A stretch of 64,000 nucleotides of DNA, from contig NC_092091.1 of the NCBI RefSeq assembly GCF_045679555.1, positions 83,779,157 to 83,843,156 of the forward strand. The letters are read 5' to 3'. Of this stretch, positions 9,314 through 22,147 are shown one piece after another. The notes under the pieces are model-generated. The model did no database searches. It saw only the letters and a list, made by a program, of their open reading frames with translations, and was not told the origin of the DNA. The DNA is from Salvelinus alpinus (lineage: Eukaryota; Chordata; Actinopteri; Salmoniformes; Salmonidae). The translations under genes and the position numbers were made by a program. Position 1 is the first letter of the stretch, and each line of letters starts with the position of its first letter.

Positions 9314-12300
9314 CACACTCCCAGCTTAATACTTCACAATCAGAAATAATAATTGAAAAATGTAAGAATATCAAAGTTTCCAATATTTTAAGTGGCGGGA
9401 CGTTGTTGTGCTGAAACACACATCCCAGTCTGTAGTTTTAAACTGACCTTCAATTAATTCAAATAATCTACACACCAAACCTTATCGGCTTGTAATTGGT
9501 GCACTGTTTATTTGATCTCCCTCTTCCTCCCCCCCCCCCCTCTCTCTCACTCCCCCCCCTCTCTCTCACTCCCCCCCTCTCCCTCTTCCCCCCCTCTCTC
9601 TCCCTCTTCCTCTCCCCCCTCTCTCTATCTCACTCCCCCCTCTCTCTCTCACTCCCCCCCTCTCTCTCCCTCTTCCTCTCCCCCCTCTCCCTCTTCCTCT
9701 CCCCCCTCTCTATCCCTCCCTCTCTCTCTCACTCTACCCCTCTCTCTCACTCCCCCCCTCTCTCTCCCTCTTCCTCTCCCCCCTCTCTCTCACTCCCCTC
9801 TCTCTCTCACTCTACCCCTCTCTCTCACTCCCCCCCTCTCTCCCTCTTCCTCTCCCCCTTCTCTCTCTCACTCCCCCCCTCTCTCTCCCTCCCTCTCTCT
9901 CTCACTCCACCCCTCTCTCTTCCTCCCCTCTCCCTCTTATATCTCAGGTGGTATATTCTTTGCCAAGCCGATGAGGGAGAAGAAGTATGTTACTATGATG
10001 GACCCCTTCCAGATCAAGTATGGGAGAGTAGTGAGTGGAGCTCTGGTGCTCCCTGCCCTTGTAATGGATGCACTGTGGGTCGCCTGCACACTCGTCGGAC
10101 TAGGTAATATGTACAACAAAACAACAGCAACAAACAACTGTTTCAAACACAAAACACACATAATCACTGTAAACACAAAGTACAAAATCATTTGGTGCAC
10201 ATAAAAACACACAATCACTGTAAAGTGTAAACACATAAAACCCCAAATAATTTGGTGCACACAAAACACACACACACAGAGTGCAGTTGAATCTCAACCG
10301 CTAGCCACTGTCTGGTGTTACAAAGCAGGAGCCATATTCTACCCTGCATCGGACAACTTAGATAAACAGACACAAAAACACACAATCATTCACTACCTAG
10401 CCAGTTTTGGACACCATACATCTCTGATAAGTATGTCAAGTCATTGGCTCCGTCCAAATTGACACCCTATTCTCTGTATATTCCCAATGGGCCCCGCTTC
10501 AAAGTAATGCTCTATATAAAGGAGAGGGTACCATTGTAGACACAGACATTATTTCCTGATGGACCTGTCAAGGTTGTCTTTATGGAGGTTAAACTCTTTA
10601 ATTCACCCTTATTTTACCAGGTAAGTTGACTGAGAACACATTGTCATTTACAGCAACGACCTGGGGATTAGTTACTCAACGCCCCAGCTTGGTGAGATGC
10701 AGGACCCAGGTTGGTTCTAGATAGAGTAACCTGGGGAATAGTTCCTCAACGCCCCAGCTTGGTGAGATGCAGGACCCAGGTTGGTTCTAGATAGAGTAAC
10801 CTGGGGAATAGTTACTCAACACCCCAGCTTGGTGAGCTTCTGGACCCAGGTTGGTTCTAGATAGAGTAATTCGATCAGGGAGGGGAAACAGGTCAGACGT
10901 GTTTTTTAATTAACCTACCACTTGTTGAAACTCAGTCATGCTGATTCTAGCTGGCGTGTGAAGAATGTGGTTTATTACTTCAAGCCCGGTAAGCAGGGCT
11001 CTTCACACTCCCAGTATAACTGTGAGGGACCAACTTAGTTTACCTGGTTTTACAGTTTTTATCTGTGGTTCCACAAAACTGTGTTAGCCTGCTGAGCTAA
11101 AAGTGTGTGTGTGTCTGTGTGTGTGCTGCAGGTGGCACCATGAGTGTGATTCTGGACCTGCCCTACTCCTACTCTGTGGGGATTTCTGCAGTGGTGGCCA
11201 TCATCTACACTCTACTGGGAGGACTCTACTCTGTAGCCTACACCGACGTCATCCAGCTCATCCTCATCTTCTTCAGTCTGGTGAGTGACAGGCGGCCATT
11301 TTGAATCCAATCCAGTCTGGTGAGTGACAGGCGGCCATTTTGAATCCAATCCAGTCTGGTGAGTGACAGGCGGCCATTTTGAATCCAATCCAGTCTGGTG
11401 AGTGACATGCGGCCATTTTGAATCCAATCCAGTCTGGTGAGTGACAGGCGGCCATTTTGAATCTAAACCAGTCTGGTGAGTGTAAGGCCGTGGAAACGTT
11501 GTCCAAGTATTTTGGATGGAGCCAACACCTTTTTCAATGGGAGTGATCTGCAGTCGGATGATTGACAACGGAGATGATTGCCCAACAAAAAACACACAAA
11601 CGGTCTGTCTTTAAACGGATGGAACTCATCTGAACATAGTTGACTAGATGTACTTTTGATGGACAAAAACAGACAATTATCATTATCATATTAAATGTAA
11701 TGTATGTTCATGTGTCTCAGTGTGGCTGCACCCTAAGACAGGAGTTAATCATTTTTTAATTTGGTCCTTTCCTGCCTCTGCTGCCAGTGGCTGTGTGTTC
11801 CGTTCCTCATGGTCAACCCAGTGGTGGGAGACATCACCCAGACAGCCTTCAACCACACCTACCAGGCCCCCTGGCTGGGGGCCATGGAGAAGGGGAAGGT
11901 CTTCAAGTGGGTTGATGACTTCTTATTGGTGGTGAGTTCTACTGATTCATTCATTGGTGGATGGACGGATGATTGGTTGATTCATGTGTTGATGCGTTAG
12001 ATAAGTTAAGTAAGTTAGATAAGCATTTGATAAGTAAAAAATATGTATACTCTTCTATCATACAGTCATATCACCATACTGTCTCCTATCTAAAACTCCT
12101 CGACCATACAGTCATATCTTGTTTCTCTCCTCTCTCCTCTCCCATATAATACAGTCATATCTTGTTTCTCTACTATCTCCTCTCCCATATAATACAGTCA
12201 TATCTTGTTTCTCTCCTCTCTCCTCTCCCATATAATACAGTCATATATTGTTTCTCTACTATCTCCTCTCCCATATAATACAGTCATATCTTGTTTCTCT

Positions 12301-15300
12301 CCTCTCTCCTCTCCTCTACATTACAGTCATATCACCATACTGTCTCCTATCTAAAACTCCTCGACCATACAGTCATATCTTGTTTCTCTACTATCTCCTC
12401 TCCCATATAATACAGTCATATCTTGTTTCTCTACTATCTACTCTCCCATATAATACAGTCATATCTTGTTTCTCTACTATCTCCTCTCCCATATAATACA
12501 GTCATATCTTGTTTCTCTACTATCTCTTCTCCCATATAATACAGTCATATCACCAGTCTCTCTCTCCTCTACATTACAGTCATATCACCAGTCTCTCTCC
12601 TCTCCTCTACATTACAGTCATATCACCAGTCTCTCTCATCTCCTCTACATTACAGTCATATCACCAGTCTCTCTCCTCTACATTACAGTCATATCATCAG
12701 TCTCTCTCCTCTACATTACAGTCATATCACCAGTCTCTCTCCTCTACATTACAGTCATATCACCAGTCTCTCTCCTCTCCTCTACATTACAGTCATATCA
12801 CCAGTCTCTCTCCTCTACATTACAGTCATATCATCAGTCTCTCTCCCCTCCTCTACATTACAGTCATATCACCAGTCTCTCTCCTCTCCTCTACATTACA
12901 GTCATATCACCAGTCTCTCTCCTCTCCTCTACATTACAGTCATATCACCAGTCTCTCTCCTCTCCTCTACATTACAGTCATATCACCAGTCTCTCTCATC
13001 TCCTCTACATTACAGTCATATCACCAGTCTCTCTCCTCTCCTCTACATTACAGTCATATCACCAGTCTCTCTCCTCTCCTCTACATTACAGTCATATCAC
13101 CAGTCTCTCTCCTCTCCTCTACATTACAGTCATATCACCAGTCTCTCTCCTCTACATTACAGTCATATCACCAGTCTCTCTCCTCTCCTCTACATTACAG
13201 TCATATCACCAGTCTCTCTCCTCTACATTACAGTCATATCACCAGTCTCTCTCCTCTACATTACAGTCATATCACCAGTCTCTCTCCTCTACATTACAGT
13301 CATATCACCAGTCTCTCTCCTCTACATTACAGTCATATCACCAGTCTCTCTCCTCTCCTCTACATTACAGTCATATCACCAGTCTCTCTCCTCTCCTCTA
13401 CATTACAGTCATATCATCAGTCTCTCTCCTCTCCTCTACATTACAGTCATATCACCAGTCTCTCTCCTCTCCTCTACATTACAGTCATATCACCAGTCTC
13501 TCTCCTCTACATTACAGTCATATCACCAGTCTCTCTCCTCTCCTCTACATTACAGTCATATCACCAGTCTCTCTCCTCTACATTACAGTCATATCACCAG
13601 TCTCTCTCCTCTACATTACAGTCATATCACCAGTCTCTCTCCTCTACATTACAGTCATATCACCAGTCTCTCTCCTCTACATTACAGTCATATCACCAGT
13701 CTCTCTCCTCTACATTACAGTCATATCACCAGTCTCTCTCCTCTACATTACAGTCATATCACCAGTCTCTCTCCTCTACATTACAGTCAGATCATCAGTC
13801 TCTCTCCTCTCCTCTACATTACAGTCATATCACCAGTCTCTCTCCTCTCCTCTACATTACAGTCATATCACCAGTCTCTCTCTCCTCTACATTACAGTCA
13901 TATCACCAGTCTCTCTCTCCTCTACATTACAGTCATATCACCAGTCTCTCTCCTCTCCTCTACATTACAGTCATATCACCAGTCTCTCTCCTCTACATTA
14001 CAGTCATATCACCAGTCTCTCTCCTCTACATTACAGTCATATCACCAGTCTCTCTCCTCTACATTACAGTCATATCACCAGTCTCTCTCCTCTACATTAC
14101 AGTCATATCACCAGTCTCTCTCCTCTACATTACAGTCATATCATCAGTCTCTCTCCTCTCCTCTACATTACAGTCATATCACCAGTCTCTCTCCTCTCCT
14201 CTACATTACAGTCATATCACCAGTCTCTCTCCTCTCCTCTACATTACAGTCATATCACCAGTCTCTCTCCTCTCCTCTACATTACAGTCATATCACCAGT
14301 CTCTCTCCTCTCCTCTACATTACAGTCATATCACCAGTCTCTCTCCTCTACATTACAGTCATATCATCAGTCTCTCTCCTCTACATTACAGTCATATCAC
14401 CAGTCTCTCTCCTCTACATTACAGTCATATCACCAGTCTCTCTCCTCTCCTCTACATTACAGTCATATCACCAGTCTCTCTCCTCTACATTACAGTCATA
14501 TCACCAGTCTCTCTCCTCTACATTACAGTCATATCATCAGTCTCTCTCCCCTCCTCTACATTACAGTCATATCACCAGTCTCTCTCCTCTCCTCTACATT
14601 ACAGTCATATCACCAGTCTCTCTCCTCTCCTCTACATTACAGTCATATCACCAGTCTCTCTCCTCTCCTCTACATTACAGTCATATCACCAGTCTCTCTC
14701 CTCTCCTCTACATTACAGTCATATCACCAGTCTCTCCCATCTCCTATATCTTCCATGTTTTCTCTACTTCTCAGAACTCTTTGCTGCACCTTGATAAGGA
14801 GGAATCAATCTGCAATAAACTCATTCGTTACAAAAGAGTCAAAACTCTGAGTGAAGTTCAGTTGTTTAACAGTAAAAGAGACTCAACAGCTGAATCCCCG
14901 TTGGAATGGCAGCACTCTCTCACATCCTATCAAAGCTCCCCCCCCCTGCTCCAACAATGACATACTAAACTAGTCACAGCACTCTCTCACATCCTATCAA
15001 AGCTCCCCCCCCCTGCTCCAACAATGACATACTAAACTAGTCACAGCACTCTCTCACATCCTATCAAAGCTCCCCCCCCTGCTCCAACAATGACATACTA
15101 AACTAGTCACAGCACTCTCTCACATCCTATCAAAGCTCCCCCCCTGCTCCAACAATGACATACTAAACTAGTCACAGCACTCTCTCACATCCTATCAAAG
15201 CCCCCCCCTGCTCAAACAATGACATACTGAAGTAGTTTCCCACTAACATGACACAGCACTTTCCACAGACGCTTTCACCCTCATTAAGGACACGGTCTTG

Positions 15301-18300
15301 TGTTAACCATGACCCAGGAGTTTCTACAATCTCAACCACTGTTGGCACCACTTCCTCTTATCTTGTTGTTGTTCGGCCATGCAGCATATCTGTGGTTTCC
15401 AGTCTCAAGCGTTCTAACAGACAGTCCCCCAAAACCACAAACAGCCCTTTCCTCTAACTCACTATGACTCTACAATACAAAAAACATCCTGGACACTAAA
15501 GGCCCCATTCTACTTCTACTTCTCACACAAACAGAAATGATTCATGTACGTCATTTACCAGGCAGTCTTATCCAGAGGGACTTACAGGAGCAATAAGGGT
15601 TAAGTACTTTGCTCAATGGCACATTGACAGATTTATCACCTAGTCTGCTCAGGGATTCAAACCTTAACTGTGAGGCTACCTGTCACCAATTCACAATCTA
15701 ATTTATGTTCTTCTCATCCTCCTCATCATCTTCCCTTTCTCCTCGGTCTCCTTATTCTCCCCCTCCTCTTCTCCCTCTCTTCCCTCCTCTCCCTCTTCTT
15801 CTCCCTCCCTCTCTTCTCCCTCCTCTCCTCTCTCCTCCCTCCTCCCTTCTCCCTCCCTCCTCTCTTCTCCCTCTCTCTCCTCCCTCTCTTCTCCAGGCGT
15901 TGGGTAGCTTGTCTTTCCAATGTTTCCACCAGAGGACGCTTTCTGCCTCCTCCTCGTTTAACGCCCAGGTCACCTGCTTCGCGGCTGCCGCCATGGTCCT
16001 CATCCTGGGGATCCCCTCTGTTCTGGTCGGGGCTGTGGCCGCTTCCACAGGTAATAAAGTACAAAAACAAAAAGGGTTTCGAATCCCGGAGCCGACAAGG
16101 TGAATAATCTGTTGTTGTGCCCTTGTGCAAGGCACTTAACCCCTTATTGCTCCAGGGGTGTCAGTATAATGGTTGTCGTGTTGCTCCAGGGGTGTCAGTA
16201 TAATGGTTGTCGTGTTGCCCCAGGGGTGTCAGTATAATGGTTGTCGTGTTGCCCCAGGGGTGTCAGTATAATGGTTGTCGTGTTGCCCCAGGGGTGTCAG
16301 TATAATGGTTGTCGTGTTGCCCCAGGGGTGTCAGTATAATGGTTGTCGCGTTGCTCCAGGGGTGTCAGTATAATGGTTGTCGTGTTGCCCCAGGGGTGTC
16401 AGTATAATGGTTGTCGTGTTGCCCCAGGGGTGTCAGTATAATGGTTGTCGCGTTGCTCCAGGGGTGTCAGTATAATGGTTGTCGCGTTGCTCCAGGGGTG
16501 TCAGTATAATGGTTGTCGCGTTGCTCCAGGGGTGTCAGTATAATGGTTGTCGTGTTGCTCCAGGGGTGTCAGTATAATGGTTGTCGTGTTGCCCCAGGGG
16601 TGTCAGTATAATGGTTGTCGTGTTGCTCCAGGGGGGTCAGTATAATGGTTGTCGTGTTGCTCCAGGGGTGTCAGTATAATGGTTGTCGTGTTGCCCCAGG
16701 GGTGTCAGTATAATGGTTGTCGTGTTGCCCCAGGGGTGTCAGTATAATGGTTGTCGTGTTGCCCCAGGGGTGTCAGTATAATGGTTGTCGTGTTGCCCCA
16801 GGGGTGTCAGTATAATGGTTGTCGTGTTGCCCCAGGGGTGTCAGTATAATGGTTGTCGTGTTGCCCCAGGGGTGTCAGTATAATGGTTGTCGTGTTGCCC
16901 CAGGGGTGTCAGTATAATGGTTGTCGTGTTGCCCCAGGGGTGTCAGTATAATGGTTGTCGTGTTGCTCCAGGGGTGTCAGTATAATGGTTGTCGTGTTGC
17001 TCCAGGGGGGTCAGTATAATGGTTGTCGTGTTGCCCCAGGGGTGTCAGTATAATGGTTGTCGTGTTGCTCCAGGGGTGTCAGTATAATGGTTGTCTTGTT
17101 GCTCCAGGGGTGTCAGTATAATGGTTGTCTTGTTGCTCCAGGGGTGTCAGTATAATGGTTGTCGTGTTGCTCCAGGGGGGTCAGTATAATGGTTGTCGTG
17201 TTGCTCCAGGGGTGTCAGTATAATGGTTGTCGTGTTGCCCCAGGGGTGTCAGTATAATGGTTGTCGTGTTGCTCCAGTTGTGTCAGTATAATGGTTGTCG
17301 TGTTGCCCCAGGGGTGTCAGTATAATGGTTGTCGTGTTGCTCCAGGGGTGTCAGTATAATGGTTGTCGTGTTGCTCCAGGGGTGTCAGTATTATGGTTGT
17401 CGTGTTGCTCCAGGGGTGTCAGTATAATGGTTGTCGCGTTGCTCCAGGGGTGTCAGTATAATGGTTGTCGTGTTGCTCCAGGGGTGTCAGTATAATGGTT
17501 GTCGTGTTGCTCCAGGGGTGTCAGTATAATGGTTGTCGTGTTGCTCCAGGGGTGTCAGTATAATGGTTGTCGTGTTGCCCCAGGGGTGTCAGTATAATGG
17601 TTGTCGTGTTGCTCCAGGAGTGTCAGTATAATGGTTGTCGTGTTGCCCCAGGGGTGTCAGTATAATGGTTGTCGTGTTGCTCCAGGGGTGTCAGTATAAT
17701 GGTTGTCGTGTTGCCCCAGGGGTGTCAGTATAATGGTTGTCGTGTTGCCCCAGGGGTGTCAGTATAATGGTTGTCGTGTTGCTCCAGGGGTGTCAGTATA
17801 ATGGTTGTCGTGTTGCTCCAGGGGTGTCAGTATAATGGTTGTCTTGTTGCCCCAGGGGTGTCAGTATAATGGTTGTCGTGTTGCCCCAGGGGTGTCAGTA
17901 TAATGGTTGTCGTGTTGCTCCAGGGGTGTCAGTATAATGGTTGTCGTGTTGCTCCAGGGGGGTCAGTATAATGGTTGTCGTGTTGCTCCAGGGGTGTCAG
18001 TATAATGGTTGTCGTGTTGCCCCAGGGGTGTCAGTATAATGGTTGTCGTGTTGCTCCAGGGGTGTCAGTATAATGGTTGTCGTGTTGCTCCAGGAGTGTC
18101 AGTATAATGGTTGTCGTGTTGCCCCAGGGGTGTCAGTATAATGGTTGTCGTGTTGCTCCAGGGGGGTCAGTATAATGGTTGTCGTGTTGCTCCAGGGGTG
18201 TCAGTATAATGGTTGTCGTGTTGCCCCAGGGGTGTCAGTATAATGGTTGTCGTGTTGCCCCAGGGGTGTCAGTATAATGGTTGTCGTGTTGCCCCAGGGG

Positions 18301-21300
18301 TGTCAGTATAATGGTTGTCGTGTTGCTCCAGGGGGGTCAGTATAATGGTTGTCGTGTTGCTCCAGGGGTGTCAGTATAATGGTTGTCGTGTTGCCCCAGG
18401 GGTGTCAGTATAATGGTTGTCGTGTTGCTCCAGGGGTGTCAGTATAATGGTTGTCGTGTTGCTCCAGGGGTGTCAGTATAATGGTTGTCGTGTTGCTCCA
18501 GGAGTGTCAGTATAATGGTTGTCGTGTTGCCCCAGGGGTGTCAGTATAATGGTTGTCGTGTTGCTCCAGGGGTGTCAGTATAATGGTTGTCGTGTTGCTC
18601 CAGGGGTGTCAGTATAATGGTTGTCGTGTTGCTCCAGGAGTGTCAGTATAATGGTTGTCGTGTTGCCCCAGGGGTGTCAGTATAATGGTTGTCGTGTTGC
18701 TCCAGGAGTGTCAGTATAATGGTTGTCTCTGACCCCAACTCTCCGCCGGTGTCTCAGGGGGAGTTGGGATATGTAGATAAAAACACATTTGATTTGATTT
18801 GACCTTTATTTCACCAGGTGGCCAGTTGAGAACAAGTTCTCATTTACAACTGCGACCTGGCCAAGATAAAGCAAAGCAGTGCAACACAAACAACAGCAGA
18901 GTTACACATGGAATAAACAAAACATACAGTCAATAATACAATAGAAAAAGTCTATATACAGTGAGTGCAAATGAGGTAGGATAAGGGAGGTAAGGCAATA
19001 AATAGGCCATAGTGGCAAAATAATTACAATATAGCAATTAAACACATGTTCACTTGTTAAAGCATAATGGACAAATATAAGCACCTCCAAGTTAATATTA
19101 TTAAAGGTGTTATAAAGGTTAAAAGCAGAGAAGAAGAGTTGTGTGTCGTTGACTGGTTTGTCTGTTATCTGATGTCCGTATACTACTCCTATCATCTACC
19201 TCACATCATGAACCATAACACACTCCAATCTAGTGGCAGTGTCCTGGTGTTGTGGCTAGAGTGCATGTTTGTTATTACTCTCTGTGGAGCACGCGATCCC
19301 TTGAATACATCTGGTTTCCTTGCAGCTCACATGAGCTGATTGCAAAGTGGGAAAAAAATTATAACTCATACACAGTGTACTTGTATCGCGTTTACGTTTT
19401 TGGACTTCGTCAAAGTGTGATTGTCAAAATAACCAAACTTTATTGACACTTCCCGGTGTGTCTCCAGACTGGAACCTGACATCGTACGGGTCTCCGTCTC
19501 CGTATGAGCGCAACGAGACGGGATTGGTGCTCCCCATCGCCCTGCAGCACCTGGCTCCGCCCTACGTGTCCGTCATTGGCATCGGGGCTATCGCCGCCGC
19601 AGTGATGTCATCAGTGGACTCTGGCCTCCTAAGCTCCGCCTCCATGTTCTCCTCCAACATCTACAAGAACATCATTCGGAAGCAGGTGCAGGCTTTCGTT
19701 CTATCCCATCACTTACACCTCGTTCTAATAAATCTGTGTGTGACCAGATAGTCGCCTCTACTGTATTGAGTAAGGAATTTAGGTCTGTTTTCCCAGACAC
19801 AGATTACTAAACCTACTAGTCCAGAACTGAAACACATTCTCAATGGAGATTAACCATTATGTTCATTAGTCCTGTTCTAGGTCATAGGTCATGTATCAGA
19901 AAATCACCACTAAATGGATAAATAAGTGTTTTTTTCCTATTTCATCAATTTTTGGGACATTGGCAAGACATTTTTCAATTCACATTTGAAAACATTGCAT
20001 TGGGTTCTATAGTGTAATAGCATTTTGGGACATATAGCCTAACACATTTTGGGACATATAGCCTAACACATTTTGGGACATATAGCCTGACACATTTTGG
20101 GACATATAGCCTAACACATTTTGGGACATATAGCCTAACACATTTTGGGACATATAGCCTAACACATTTTGGGACATATAGCCTAACACATTTTGGGACA
20201 TATAGCCTGACACATTTTGGGACATATAGCCTAACACATTTTGGGACATATAGCCTAACACATTTTGGGACATATAGCCTGACACATTTTGGGACATATA
20301 GCCTAACACATTTTGGGACATATAGCCTAACACATTTTGGGACATATAGCCTAACACATTTTGGGACATATAGCCTAACACATTTTGGGACATATAGCCT
20401 AACACATTTTGGGACATATAGCCTAACACATTTTGGGACATATAGCCTAACACATTTTGGGACATATAGCCTAACACATTTTGGGACATATAGCCTAACA
20501 CATTTTGGGACATATAGCCTGACACATTTTGGGACATATACCCTAACACATTTTGGGACATATAGCCTAACACATTTTGGGACATATAGCCTAACACATT
20601 TTGGGACATATAGCCTGACACATTTTGGGACATATAGCCTGACACATTTTGGGACATATAGCCTAACACATTTTGGGACATATAGCCTAACACATTTTGG
20701 GACATATAGCCTAACACATTTTGGGACATATAGCCTAACACATTTTGGGACATATAGCCTAACACATTTTGGGACATATAGCCTAACACATTTTGGGACA
20801 TATAGCCTAACACATTTTGGGACATATAGCCTAACACATTTTGGGACATATAGCCTAACACATTTTGGGACATATAGCCTAACACATTTTGGGACATATA
20901 GCCTGACTCCGTGCTCCCTCTTGTGACTTCTCTGAGAATTACATCACAGGGCTGTTCAAGCTCTTCTGACTTGGATAATTACAACTGCTACACCTCCATC
21001 TTGTGTCTGTCTCTCATTGTAAGATCTGGCATGAATGGGCAGAGGAACACACCCCTTTAACTACTGTACCTCCATTTTGTGTCTGTCTCTCATTGTAAGA
21101 TGTGGCATGCATGGGCAGAGGAACACACCCCGTTAACCGCTGTAGCTCCATTTTGTGTCTGTCTCTCATTGTAAGATCTGGCATGCATGGGCAGAGGAAC
21201 ACACCCCGTTAACTGCTGTACCTCCATCTTGTGTCTGTCTCTCATTGTAAGATCTGGCATGCATGAGCAGAGGAACACACCCCTTTAACTGCTGTACCTC

Positions 21301-22105
21301 CATTTTGTGTCTGTCTCTCATTGTAAGATCTGGCATGCATGGGCAGAGCAACACACCCCTTGAACTGCTGTACCTCCATTTTGTGTCTGTCTCACCCATT
21401 CTCCAGATGACACACAGGGAGATTCAGTGGGGGATCTGTATCTCATACGTCTAGAGAGTTTATAACCACTATGCCTCCATTTTGGATCTGTCCTGACCAC
21501 TGTGCCACCATCTTGGATTTGTCCATGCCACTGTGCCTCCATCTTTGATCTGTCCTGACCACTGTGCCACCATCTTGGATCTGTCCTGCCCATTGTGCCT
21601 CCATCTTGGATCTGTCCTGACCACTGTGCCTCCATCTTGGATCTGTGCTGCCCACTATGCCTCCATCTTTGATCTGTCCTGACCACTGTGCCTCCATCTT
21701 GGATCTGTGCTGCCCACTATGCCTCCATCTTTGATCTGTCCTGACCACTGTGCCACCATCTTTGATCTGTCCTGACCACTGTGCCTCCATCTTTGATCTG
21801 TCCTGACCACTGTGCCTCCATCTTGGATCTGTCCTGCCCACTGTGCCTCCATCTTTGATCTGTCCTGCCCACTGTGCCTCCATCTTGGATCTGTCCTGCC
21901 CACTGTGCCTCCATCTTGTGTCTATCTCTCCTCCAGGCCTCAGACAGGGAGATACAGTGGGTGATCCGTGTATCCGTGGTGGTGGTGGGGCTGTGTGGGA
22001 TGGCCCTCACTCTCCTCCACAACAGTACCTTTGCCCTGTGGATCCTGGCGTCTGATCTCTCCTACACCATCATCTTCCCTCAGCTCATCTGCGTCCTCTT
22101 CTTCC

Positions 22106-22147
<42 letters not shown>

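Noticed and set aside
9496-10204. 203- and 230-residue Pro/Ser/Leu proteins ending in transporter-like sequence
   Set aside because: The first part is the pyrimidine tract of intron 2; only 9948-10103 is a real exon (exon 3).
12466-14850. Two overlapping proteins of 761 and 794 residues
   Set aside because: They are two frames of an intronic minisatellite with 30/36-bp units inside the choline transporter gene. Composition (Ser, Leu, Tyr, His) follows the repeat.
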